This document shows positions 53,131 to 64,000 of a stretch of 64,000 nt of DNA, in pieces (position 1 is the stretch's first letter; each line of letters begins with the position of its first letter). The position numbers and the translations under genes were made by a program. The notes beneath the pieces were generated by a model. That model ran no database searches, was not told the origin of the DNA, and was given only the letters and a program-made list of their open reading frames with translations. Source of the DNA: Galdieria partita (taxonomy: Eukaryota; Rhodophyta; Bangiophyceae; Galdieriales; Galdieriaceae); contig BQMJ01000038.1 in NCBI GenBank assembly GCA_025991245.1, positions 157,279 to 221,278 of the forward strand, given 5' to 3'.

Positions 53131-56100
53131 ACTTAAACGTTTTGTTGATAATTGAAACACTTCACCAGAGTGTATAAACTCAAATCTGCAAAAGTCTAAA
53201 AAGTCCTTGATACTAGTAACACAAAATTCACAGTCCTCCAAGTTGCAAACAGATCAGCTAGACATTGATCAGCACAAGTGTTCACTCTACTTGACGAAAT
53301 TTCTCTATGACAACTTGGCGACTACACACCAAAGCGTTCCAAGTTGTGGGAAACACGCCCTTCTTCTTGAAAGTGGCAGATAATACTTTCTTGAAATGAT
53401 TCCTATCGACTAGAGCTCAATGTTCTCCAAATCAACTTGAAGCCAGTAATGCTCCAAGGTAAATAACAAATATGAGTTTATCTCACTATAAAATGGCGGG
53501 CTTTACTCTCAGGGGTATGTCAACGAACATTCTAACACAACGGTTCTCTTCAAATAATGCAACGTTAGAGAATCAATAGTATTCTAGGTAAACCTTTGAG
53601 TGGAAGGTTCCCTTGGAAAGTGCTCACTAGGTACACATGACACTATATATGGCACTTTTGACGGTACTCAAATAGCTCTTCAACGTCATTTTGCTCAATC
53701 TCTCTTTGTGATTGTTTTGCTCAACTGTGGCAGTAGTTGCTTTGTTACCACCTGTTTTGAAGTGGATAAAATTGTGCCTTTTTATGAAAATACAAGTAGA
53801 GTTGAATTTAGAGAAGAACTTTTTAGTACGAAAAAAACTTTGAGGTTTTATGATTTCGCACTTCTAGAAATTCCAGCCAAGGCGCGGTTTGTTTTGGTCG
53901 TTTCCTGTCAACGACTTGGCTTGAACCTCAAAGTCGCTTCCAAATTCATGTCGAATGCAACGTTGGTTCTGTTCGAGAATTGCTAATCTTAGTTCCTTGA
54001 CTCTTTTAAGACATTGACCCTGTGGAGTACTGGGGAACCAGTCGGCACAAAGGCTCCAAATAGTTTTTGAGGTTGAACCCTTGCGGTGATACAGTCTTGT
54101 AATGTAACCTGGTTTTTGAAGTTGAATTGAACTGTTGTCCTGTGAACAATAGATGAGGACTCTCTCTTGTGGAACAATTACCAAGATCTTTTGTAACAGT
54201 CGGAGTATATTCTGAGTTGATTCTCTTTGGTTCTTCACAAAACTGATTTCTTTCATCGTTAGTTTTTGTCTATTGAGAATCTATTGTCCAAGTGGAGAGT
54301 GGAGATTGGCTCCTGGCAACTGAACTGCACAGTTCAACTGTGAGTTGCTGTTTCGAAAACGGACGTGAACAGAGTTTGTACACCCACTTTGAAGCATCTT
54401 TACGTCGTTGTTTGCTAATCTTACTTGACGAGGTCACTTGAAGGATGCAAATTCGAAACAAGACTTGGAAGAAAAAGAGTGTCTCATGGGAAAAACTTTC
54501 ACAAAAGAGAGGCTTCGCAACTCGTCGGCATAGTGTATGTTTGGAATAGCTACCTTAGTCTTTTGTGCTCAAGTCTATAAATACTTAGCAGTTGACAGTT
54601 TGTGAGACACAGTTTTGGAAAGGATATTGTTTGAATACTATTACTGTTGGCACTTAAATAGCTGTGTCTTTCTATTGGGAAATCACAACCAGCTATGCAA
54701 CGTACAATTCTATAAAGAGGCTGACAAGCACAAAGTATACAAACTGACAACTGTCCACGAATTTATAAATACATCGCTCATTTTAGACACAGCGATTCTT
54801 TCAGCATATTAAATTACTCGACTGAGCAACATTCCTAGATATGCGCAAGATATTCCAGGATCTTCCTACGTTACAAAGCAAAATTGAGCAAGACATGAAT
54901 ATTTTATTCTTGATGCCCTGTTTACTTGAACGATCGATCTTCATACTGGTGGGTACGGTTGCTAAAATTTTATTATCATAGAAGTCTAGCGTCCGTGAAT
55001 GAATACACGCTGAATTTCGTGACTAGTTAATTATACAAGAAGAACTCTCTCCAACATTTGGATTGTCATAATGATAAAAATGTCTGAAAGGCAAGGAATT
55101 TTTTCTATTCATTTGATAATAAAAAATGTACGCGACACGTACTTTCATTTATACACAAATTAACTTGTCATTTATATACAAACGAGAAAAACTTTTAGCC
55201 AAGAAAGAAAGACAAACACCAACTGCAATACACAGTACCAAAAAGAACCATTATAGAAGGAAAATACAATTGATAACATCGAAGAAATCGAATCTTGGCA
55301 ATTTGCATATGCTTTAACCCAACTCAGGAGAGGCGAGAAACTCAACGTTTAGCCACTTTGAGTCACCAAGGTGTAAACAGAGAGACTTCAAAGAATCAAC
55401 ACAAATTCTTAAAAAAAGGCAAAGACTAGAATTGACCATTCAAGTTTTACCAATCAGCCAATCAGAATTATTCATAATTGGACAGAGCTGGGGCCAATGC
55501 AGTAGAGCTATTACCCAACGCCAAAAAAAGAAAGTTCTCGTATCGCTTCGTAAGAAAAACTTTATTATGAAGAACAACTATACAAAAATTCTTCTAAGAC
55601 CAGAGTTAAAAGAAAAGTTTCAAACAATCCAATATCGATCAAAACAATAAATAGAGATGCAATACAATTGACATGAGAAGCTTTATTTATCACAGAAACA
55701 TATTGAAGACAACATGTACTTGTGAGAGTTTCACGTAGAATATTTAATTGAAAAGAGAAAAAGAAAACCAAAAATTTCTGGCAACAACAATATCAGTTCA
55801 AAAAGAACTACTCAGCTAAAACAAGGACAAACACAATCAAATTTCTAAATTACAGGGTATCTAAGAGAAGAAAGAGGTTTACGAATTTTTATTTAACCCA
55901 GTGGCGAGTTAAAACACTTAGGAAAACATATAAAAGCGGACCATACCAAAAAGTTCAGAATGAAATAAATTAAAACAATAAAGTTGTCTATAATGCACAA
56001 TGCTGAAATCATGTTCATTTACATTGTGATGTGAAAGAGAAAAAAAAATTAACAGAAGAGCACATAAAGCAGTACCTGGAGAAAACTACATATTCAAAAG

Positions 56101-56899
56101 CTATTTGCACCAACAAGAAGAAATGCAATTTTACAAAGAAACCACTATTCTTTACAAGAGACTAAATTAGAAAGTGATATCTGTGAAAACAATATTAGCA
56201 AGTAATATATAGAGCCTTAGTAGATTGTGTTGCAAATGAAAAACTTGTTGCATTGTAGATTTTACTAGGCTGAATTAGAATCCAAGCTGGGTCGTTGGGA
56301 AATCCAGTAAGAGTTATTTGAGTTCACATGAGGGTGCATTGATTCATTTCCCCTCACTTTCCTGTATTGCCTTTTGGCTGTCATGGGCTGTGTTTTATTC
56401 TACGTAGCCAATTCTCGACAAAATTCAAAAATTTTTCAAAATTTTTTTAAAGCAGATATTTGTGGAAAAAAGTTGTAGAAATTGGTTTGTATATACTATT
56501 TTTTGTTTTCTTGTTTCATATGAACTTTTTCACGATTAGCCAAGAGTAAGCTCCAACTGTCTAAAAAATGGCTAGAGTGCTATTTATTCGTAAATATAAA
56601 AATAAGTAGTGGTCAAAATCAACAGAAATGGAGGAGTAAAAGAATCGAACTTACCAAGCTCTTCTTTCATACTCCATTGTCCTCTGGAAAAGTTGAGGAA
56701 AGACCAACGATTGATTCAAAATCTCTATGGTGCATTTTTGCATACATGACATAGTTGGAAATTCTTGAGCCAGTTTGCAAGTACACTAGAATATTTACAA
56801 GTAGAGCTTCTCCCACGGTGTCTCAAATACCACAGTATTTCAGGTTGAGCCGTTAACAAAGACTGCTAGTCTCAATCTTGCTCTTGCTCCGTATTAAAA
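53131..56899. other. Gene-free subtelomeric sequence
   Basis: About 3.8 kb of AT-rich sequence. Open frames at 53,600-53,986 (plus) and 53,864-54,256 (minus) overlap each other, and neither has convincing similarity. No tRNA, rRNA or transposon end recognised. Short telomere-like fragments such as ttttactaggctgaattag occur near 56,260. Confidence 0.5.
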
Positions 56900-59800
56900 C
56901 GTAGAAATGAATATGTACCTCAGTAGAAGGCATTCATTTAATTTCTATTTGCCAAGTACCGAATTAAACGCTAGATAAGTATGAAAAGCAAAACACATTG
57001 AAATTTCTTATGGTAATAATGGAAGAAATAGAATTTCGATTGGAGGACTTCCCAAACAAAGAGTTTCAAATAGAAAATTCTAGAGAAAAGGGCCAGAAAG
57101 AAACCAAAATATTATGAAATGCATTCTAAACGACTAAAAAAGTATTTAAAGCTAAGACTACAAAGAATAACAAATTGATTGTGGAGAAAAAGAGTGAAAG
57201 TACAATATGACCAATAAGGAAAAATGCCACGCAGTGATATAATTTTCTAAGTTATCGCGCAAAGTATTCACCAGGTAGACATAAAGCAAGAAGAAAGAGG
57301 AAGAACAGCAGACATGATGGAACATTAATGTTTTCACTGTTAACTGCTTCTTTCAGTTGAAAGCCTTTTTTATGGCATATGTATTGTATGGCTTACTTTT
57401 GGTTCAATATGTATACCATCACCAAAGTAGCAGTATAGTATACGAAGATACTCACAGAATGAAATAAGGAGTATACAATGATCATAAGAAAATAAAACCC
57501 TGCTTTGCCAAATTGCTAAGTGATAGATAGGACAACATAAGAAAAAAGTAGACCGAAACAAGGTTGTACTCTTCAAACCACTGTCATTGTATCGAAAAAG
57601 GCTCTAACACGATGGATCCCGTGTAATATGGTTGCACAAAAACGGAGCCAATTTAGTTTTGCAAGATTTGAAGTAAATAATAAATTATGTTAGCTCCAAA
57701 CAAATGAAAACGTTTCCCCAAAACAAGTACTAGAGAAAATTGATGAAAGTCAAAAGCGGTACACGAGTATGCTAGGGGACGAAGATTTCGTAGACGAAAT
57801 TGAATTGATACGAATGGATCAACAAACAAAACAAAACTTCAAAAGTACCCAATATGAAAGTAACTAGGTAAGTCAAAATATGTGAATCATTAAATAATTC
57901 TTTGCTTTATAACATTGGTTTCACGAGAACATAATTCATTGAAGGAAAGCACATGACGTATGTCATAGGACACTAGACAATTCTTTTTTTCTTAGACCGT
58001 TGTAACGTTTCTTTCTTTCGTACACATATAGACTTATAAATGAACGATACAGATAGCGATTTTGAAAATAACCCATAGAGAAGAGAAAGACAGCAAGAGA
58101 AATAGAATCTCTAGATAGTTGAAGAATTCTCATATACTACTTGTCTTTATTGAATAAGTATATCTCTAATTGTTTTCTTCAACGAACATCGATCGATAAT
58201 GCAAAAGATAGTAAGAAGAAATGTCCAAAATGCATGTTCAACGAAAAACCTACCTTATTCTCAGTCGGAAACAATTCAGTGCTTTTGTCAAATTGAAATA
58301 CTTAAAAGAAATTTTATATATTTAAGAAGGAAAGAAACAAAAACAACTGGATGATTTCAAAGAACAAGAATCAAAATACAACAAACTCATGGAGGAAAGG
58401 TGCTCTTGAGAGATATGTTTCCCTACAAGCTGTTATTCAAAGCATAGTCAAACTGACATCAAGCATATAATGTCCAAGATGCTACAGAAAAAGTTGAACT
58501 TTTGTGGCTAGATTGCAACTACTTAATTCATTTGAGGCCTTTTTATGAGAAGAGTGTGGCTTGCTTTGTCTTCATTATATATATCAACAGTACAATTCGT
58601 GTATAATATTATGCCGATCAACATAAAATAGAACACAATGGATCCAGTTACCATAAGAAAGCAATTTTTTTTTTCAAAAAAAGGTGTCTGATAAAAGATG
58701 CCACATAGTAACAACCAACAGTTGCAAGATTCTACTTTTCGAAAAACTGTCGCCTTTCAATATCGAAGACGACTATATTGAAACAAGCCATGCAATACGT
58801 TAGGTGTAAAAATTACCAGATTTAGATTTCGTAATACATCGAATTCATAACCAAATTGCTCAGCTCCCCCCAAAAATTAAAAACCTCAATAAAAGTGAAA
58901 GAAATGGAACAATTGGATACAAATACAACTGTGGGGGTGATTCCCAAAAGATTTTAAAGTAAGAATTACTTTGTCACTCGAGGTAAATTAGCAAATTCAC
59001 AAAAATCTTCGAGAATGTTGACACAATTTCACATATATGTAGCCCAATCTAAACCACTTAACTTTATATTCTACTAGATTCTTTTACGACGATCTAGTGA
59101 ATTGCGAAAAACACATGCCTTTTAGAAAAAGGAATGAAAAGTCGTGTCTTTTCAAATAAAAAATTTAACTGTTTTTTGTAAAATTATCTACGTTTCATTA
59201 GAAGAGCTAGAAAAATGTCGTCTCGAATAGAGTCTATAGAAAAAGAAAGAATTTAATAAGGTCGGCCCATGAAAAAATTGAAGAATTTCAATGCATAACT
59301 TGTCTTTTATGGCATCAGTATTCCTAGCTGTTCTCAGGGGTAGACAGTGGTGATAATGCGATATTTAGTAAAAGGAAAAGTAGAACAAATTTGCATATAA
59401 AGAAGATCATTGTATTCTCACCTCGAACAGTTTAGTACATAGGTGAAATAAAACCTAGAAAAGCTTCATTACACATTCAAGGATTATAAGACAGAAACCA
59501 CAAAAGGAACAAAGATAGTAGTACTAGAAGAGAAAGGATAAAGAAAATCAATGTTTTGAAATGTGAACAAAGAGCCTAAACGATGATTGAATCTTCTAAT
59601 TCAGTCATTCTTATAAAATAACGATAAAACAAAAATCTATGGCATAAGAGTACGCACATGAAGAACCAACAAATTGATTCGGAGTTTGACAATGTTGAGA
59701 ATAGATAAAAGGCGGCCCGAAAAGTTTACCAAAATACAAAGTTTTGATTTTGAAAATCCAAGAATACCATAAGCATTGTTCATATTTTGCTAAATATGTA

Positions 59801-60650
59801 TAGCGACACAATATTTCAAGTTAAGTGTACTCACAGATTGAAACAAGCAGAACCTTTAGGCCGTTAGAAAGTAAAACTACCTACCAATTGTTTACATTTT
59901 CAATAACACTGCAAGTAGAATACAATAAAGTGACCAAAAAACACTACTTAAATTTTGCTATCTAAGACAGATATTTCAAGACGATTTTCATAGGGCAAGG
60001 TTCAACCATAGAGGTCTTGGTGAAACGATCGAAACAGAAGTTTCGACACTAACCAAATTGAACTATTATTATTATGTATGCACTGAAGATAGCAACGATC
60101 TTAATAAGAAACATCAATAAATTAATATCATTATCGTTACTAAATAATACCCATACAAACCTATATGAAAAGAGAAATTTGTGAGAAACATTACTGTGCC
60201 ATTAATGCATAAAAAAAGTTCAAGAATTTATAAAATTTATGACAATATTAAAAGAAAAAGATTTCAGCAGTTCAGTTTCAGTTCAATTATATTGGCATTA
60301 TGGGAAGATATTGAAGAGAAGTTTACGCAATACATCAAAGGGGAATTGGCAATCCTTGCATTATAAGGGCTACACTTGTTTCTAGAGTTTATCAAAGGAA
60401 CAATACAAATACTAATTTTATAAGGAAGCCATAGAATAATAAGCATTTAGAGAAATAGAAACTTGAGAATACATTGAAGACTTTCCATATACCACATGTT
60501 TCTCACATCATCAGTACCTTGAACCTGTTCTCGTCCTGCAGATATTTGTCGATCGTGTGAAACGAAGTAAAAAAGTTACAGCAAACTGCTCACAGAGAAA
60601 AAAATACAATACTTTTGATGAAAGTGAATTTAGTAACTATACCACATTGA
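56900..60650 (+). repeat. Diverged ~1.17-kb tandem subtelomeric repeats
   Basis: At least three, probably four, old copies in direct orientation. The block TTGAAGAATTCTCATATAC at 58,120 recurs in altered form at about 59,279 and 60,474, each followed by a similar cttgtct or cacatgtttct stretch. A second landmark, tactcacagaatgaaataag near 57,450, recurs near 59,830 two units on as tactcacagattgaaacaag. Unit length is about 1.16-1.2 kb. No coding capacity is seen. Confidence 0.65.
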
Positions 60651-61179
60651 AATACAGAAGAAAAAATATTTTTTTTCTCATTGGAGGAAAAGTAGTATAA
60701 AGGATGGACAATCCTTGAAAACAACAATGAAAGCAGTAAAAAACAAAGAAATGAAAATGTTAGTAGTGTCAGATTGCTCTACTGTTGCAACGACTTGTTC
60801 ACGTACATGCTCGCGTCTTAGATTTATGACACCAAAAGGGTACCATTCAAACGAATCACTTAAATTCTCGAAAAAAATACAAAAAACAGCAAAAATTTGT
60901 GAACTCCCAAAAAAAAATCTGAACTAAACGAGGAATGTAACAACTAAGTCTAGTTTCCAATCCAAAAAAAGCATAAACAAAGTGCAGCTGACAGGAAAGA
61001 AAACTTGGTCAGTAGCACAACGAGAATAAAAAATGAAACACTACATAACTTTCTTTGTCAAAAAACATAAATAAGAAAACAGACATAGGCAATTTACTCC
61101 GCCCACTCCTACTTTGAGACTACTAGAGTGCAACGAATTGAAAAACTAGGTATGTCCTGACTAAAAGCAATAAGCATTT

Positions 61180-63410
61180 TTTCTTTATTTCTGCTTTATT
61201 AGGCTTGATTAGAGTATAGTTTCTAGTTAAATATGCATATTTACATAAAAGTCCAAATACTATAGGAAGGTATTAACAGGGTCAATGAAGGTAAATTCAT
61301 CCACTACCAGAAACCAAAAGGACTTTTTACTATATAGATTCGGCAAAAATACCAGATAAAGCGAAGTATCATAATGTGAAAAAATGAATATTTATTTACT
61401 GTACCACTCGTTCAATTAAAAACGAAGGTAATAATGCTAATAACAAGAAAAAAAAACCATTGAAGGAAAATGCTCACAGTTTCTGAAAAGCTCACAATTT
61501 CGAATTACTGGGAAGCAACAGAGAAATTCCTAACTAGAAAGGGCTTTGAATTAAAAATAGCATCCTAAAATTTCACCTAAATACCCGTAATAAACAACAG
61601 TTACAAACATACGCAGCAATAGTACACAAGGCAAGTCATTTGATTGCTGGCAAAACAAGTAGCACAGTTTGAGAATTCATTATTTTTACAAAACTAAAAG
61701 CGAAAGTAAAGGTCTTGATAGAGCCAATTCGCTTTCTTTCCCAATGCATTGAGATGACCAAGACCTGGATAAATGTTCAAATACGAATGGTCTAGTACAG
61801 GGCAATGGGAATTTTACTTATCAGGCTTACTAAGTTATATAACTTTTCCTTATCAAAAAACAGATACCCTAGAAAGATATTAATAGGATGACTAAAAGAA
61901 CATCCAACCAATATAGAAAATCAAAAAGGTTCAACATTGGATGAATACGGCTTCAATAAAAAAAGAAAAAAGGTCGGTAATAAAAGATACAATAAATTGC
62001 TGTAAATTTTGTCAATAATAAAGGAAGGTAATAAGGCTAAAATCAACCAAAAAATTTTCCTTGAAGAAAACCGCTTAAAATTTTAAATCCACAAAACACA
62101 GCAGGAAAACGGCTAAACAAAAAAGGAAGATCACTAATTAAAGATAAAATGGAAACATTTTCTATAGGGATTCAAGTGTTCACGCAGTAAAACTCCAATG
62201 CATAAACAAAACGAAGCACACAACAAAAGTCATATGGCCATTCAAAAAACTCTTATAAAATTTTGCTACATAAATTAATTATACTAGAAGTAAATATAAA
62301 ACGATTGATAGAATTAAAGGACTTTCTTCTCTGATGCATTCAATAGAAAAGTGAATCGTAAAATATTTGTAGCCTGGCAAAGAAGAGTATGCATTTTTCT
62401 TTCTTATTCAGGTTTTACTGAGGTTTTACTATGCGGTCTAGTTATGGTTTACTATTAGGTCTTGGTAGGGAATACCTAAACTCAAAAAGGTCTCAAAAAA
62501 ATAGCATCTCAAAATTTTCCCTAAATTTCCAGGTTTTCCCGTAATCAACAACAAATACAAAAATACGCAGAAATAGCTCAAGGCTAGTCATTTGATCGTT
62601 GGCAAAACAAGAAACACAGTTTTGAGAATTAATTACTTTCACCAGACTAAAAGCAAAAGTAAAGGTCTTGGTAGAACCAATTCACTTTCTTTCTTTAATG
62701 CATTGTGATGACAGAAAACCTAATAAATCTTCAAATGCGGATGTTTTGGTACAGGGCAATGGAAACTTTCTTATCAGGGTTTATTAAGTTTTATTAAGGT
62801 TTATTACTATTTTTATCCAAAGTCACATACTACAGAAAAATATTACCTGGATGAATAAAGGAACATTCATCCATAATAAGAAAGCTCGAGGATCCTTTAC
62901 GCAATATATAGGGCTATAACTAAGAACGAAGAAAAACGATGTGTAATAAACGCTTCAATAATTTGATTTACAACTTGGTCAATAAAAGGCGACAATGTCA
63001 AAGTAACAGTTGCTACAAAAAATTGCATTTAAGCGAATCGCTTAAAATATTTTAATCAACACAAAACAACAGAAAAATGCCTAAACACAAAAGGACAACC
63101 ACTGATTAAAAGTAGAATGCAACCATTTTCTTTACATTTCCAGTAATCTCGCAAGAAGACTCAGATACAAACATAACCAAAAAGAACCAATAAAAGAAGT
63201 CACAACGTCATCTTCAAAATACTCATAGGAAATTTGGGACAAACCTGATTACAAGCAAGGAGAAAAAGCTTGATAAAATTAAGAGGGTCCTCGAACGCAT
63301 ATATGAAAAGAAAGCTAAATGAATTGCAAAATATGTGTAGCCTGGCCGAACGGAGTATTCATTTTTCCTTCTTATTCAGATTTTACTGAGGGTTTACGGT
63401 CTACTTATGG
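61180..63410 (+). repeat. Telomere-adjacent repeats with embedded degenerate telomere tracts
   Basis: Direct, diverged units. A block beginning near 61,556 (aatagcatcctaaaattt) recurs near 62,501, and gtagcctggc at 62,371 recurs at 63,331, a period of about 950 bp. A second block (gaaaGATATTAATAGGATGA near 61,875) has relatives near 61,265 and 62,835. Each junction carries a degenerate telomere-like tract, as at 61,190, 61,820, 62,400, 62,775 and 63,365. Confidence 0.75.
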
Positions 63411-64000
63411 GATACTATTAGGGTTTATTAGGGTTTATTAGGGTTTATTAGGGTTTATTAGGGTTTATTTAGGGTTTATTAGGGTTTATTAGGGTTTATT
63501 TAGGGTTTATTAGGGTTTATTAGGGTTTATTTAGGGTTTATTAGGGTTTATTAGGGTTTATTAGGGTTTATTAGGGTTTATTAGGGTTTATTTAGGGTTA
63601 TTTAGGGTTTATTAGGGTTTATTAGGGTTTATTAGGGTTTATTAGGGTTTATTAGGGTTTATTTAGGGTTTATTGGTTTTATTAGGGTTTATTTAGGGTT
63701 TATTAGGGTTTATTAGGGTTATTTAGGGTTTATTAGGGTTTATTAGGGTTTATTTAGGGTTTATTAGGGTTTATTAGGGTTTATTAGGGTTTATTTAGGG
63801 TTTATTAGGGTTTATTAGGGTTTATTAGGGTTTATTTAGGGTTTATTTAGGGTTTATTTAGGGTTTATTAGGGTTTATTAGGGTTTATTAGGGTTTATTT
63901 AGGGTTTATTTAGGGTTTATTAGGGTTTATTAGGGTTTATTAGGGTTTATTAGGGTTTATTTAGGTTTATTTAGGGTTTATTAGGGTTTATTTAGGGTTT
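63411..64000 (+). repeat. Telomeric repeat array (TTTATTAGGG / TTTATTTAGGG)
   Basis: About 590 bp of head-to-tail G-rich units reaching the window edge, mixing a 10-mer (TTTATTAGGG) and an 11-mer (TTTATTTAGGG). A few imperfect units occur, such as ttagggttattta near 63,595 and 63,717 and ttattggtttta near 63,670. The G-rich strand runs 5' to 3' towards the right, as expected for a right chromosome end. The motif resembles plant-type TTTAGGG with an inserted ATT or ATTT. Confidence 0.93.

Noticed and set aside
53600-54256. Overlapping open frames on opposite strands with helicase-like fragments (RVLIYCSQ on minus; SCQRLGLNLKVASKF on plus)
   Set aside because: Each resembles part of a helicase C-terminal domain, but on opposite strands and without other motifs. 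At most one could be real, and the match is too short to call.
56640-56700. tRNA-like GAATCGAAC string
   Set aside because: The flanks do not form acceptor, D or anticodon stems on either strand.
63411-64000. CRISPR-like or minisatellite coding array
   Set aside because: Units are contiguous without spacers, G-rich on one strand and terminal, which is the signature of a telomere.

Overview
The window looks like the end of a eukaryotic nuclear chromosome from a compact, AT-rich, plastid-bearing unicellular alga. About 39.5 kb of densely packed genes gives way to about 24 kb of gene-poor subtelomere, and the last ~590 bp are an uninterrupted G-rich telomeric array. Genes carry few, very short introns (about 42-82 nt, mostly GTAAGT-like donors and AG acceptors). 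A thylakoid-lumen CYP38-type cyclophilin, an RseP/ARASP-type protease and an N-terminally extended G6PD argue for a plastid. Gene size, intron size and codon use resemble Galdieria-type red algae, but this is inference only; a clear SAS-6 centriole gene does not fit a red alga comfortably.

Region 1 (1-39.5 kb) holds 23 protein genes, mostly single-copy housekeeping: a bacterial-type acyl-CoA synthetase/acetyltransferase (5' truncated), a mitochondrial carrier, the spliceosomal helicase Aquarius, SRP9, a phosphate-transporter-like MFS protein, Era GTPase, RseP-like protease, a small membrane protein, RAD51, G6PD, a PUF RNA-binding protein, an SNM1/PSO2 nuclease, a ubiquitin protease, a DNMT3-like DNA methyltransferase with a PHD-type finger, an SMP-C2-C2-PLAT lipid-transfer protein, a P-loop kinase, a small coiled-coil membrane protein, a bZIP factor, a ubiquitin-like protein, APC1, CYP38, NFU1 and SAS-6. 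Packing is extreme: convergent stop codons lie 8-24 bp apart or overlap (4 and 11 bp), and several divergent start codons are only 58-150 bp apart. Five of these genes bear on genome maintenance or cell-cycle control (RAD51, SNM1, DNMT3-like, APC1, SAS-6), but they are not an operon-like unit.

Region 2 (39.5-53 kb) is gene-poor and holds three related-looking P-loop NTPase genes with C-terminal nuclease-like domains. They resemble the Crinkler/RHS (CR) class: a convergent pair of close paralogues (43.1-45.2 kb, plus strand, broken by two in-frame TGA codons; 46.0-48.1 kb, minus strand, intact) and a third, more distant member with a DEHNA-type Walker B motif (49.7-52.1 kb). The pair shares a ~275-bp stretch nearly identical even at synonymous sites inside otherwise diverged genes, which suggests gene conversion. 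Diverged ~570-bp direct repeats flank the third gene. This cluster is the best candidate for an under-described system here.

Region 3 (53-64 kb) has no gene I can support. It holds diverged ~1.17-kb tandem repeats (about 56.9-60.6 kb), a second repeat family whose units contain degenerate telomere-like tracts (about 61.2-63.4 kb), and the terminal array of mixed 10-mer TTTATTAGGG and 11-mer TTTATTTAGGG units running G-rich towards the right end. All exon joins were made by eye from splice consensus, reading frame and family similarity; no search was run.
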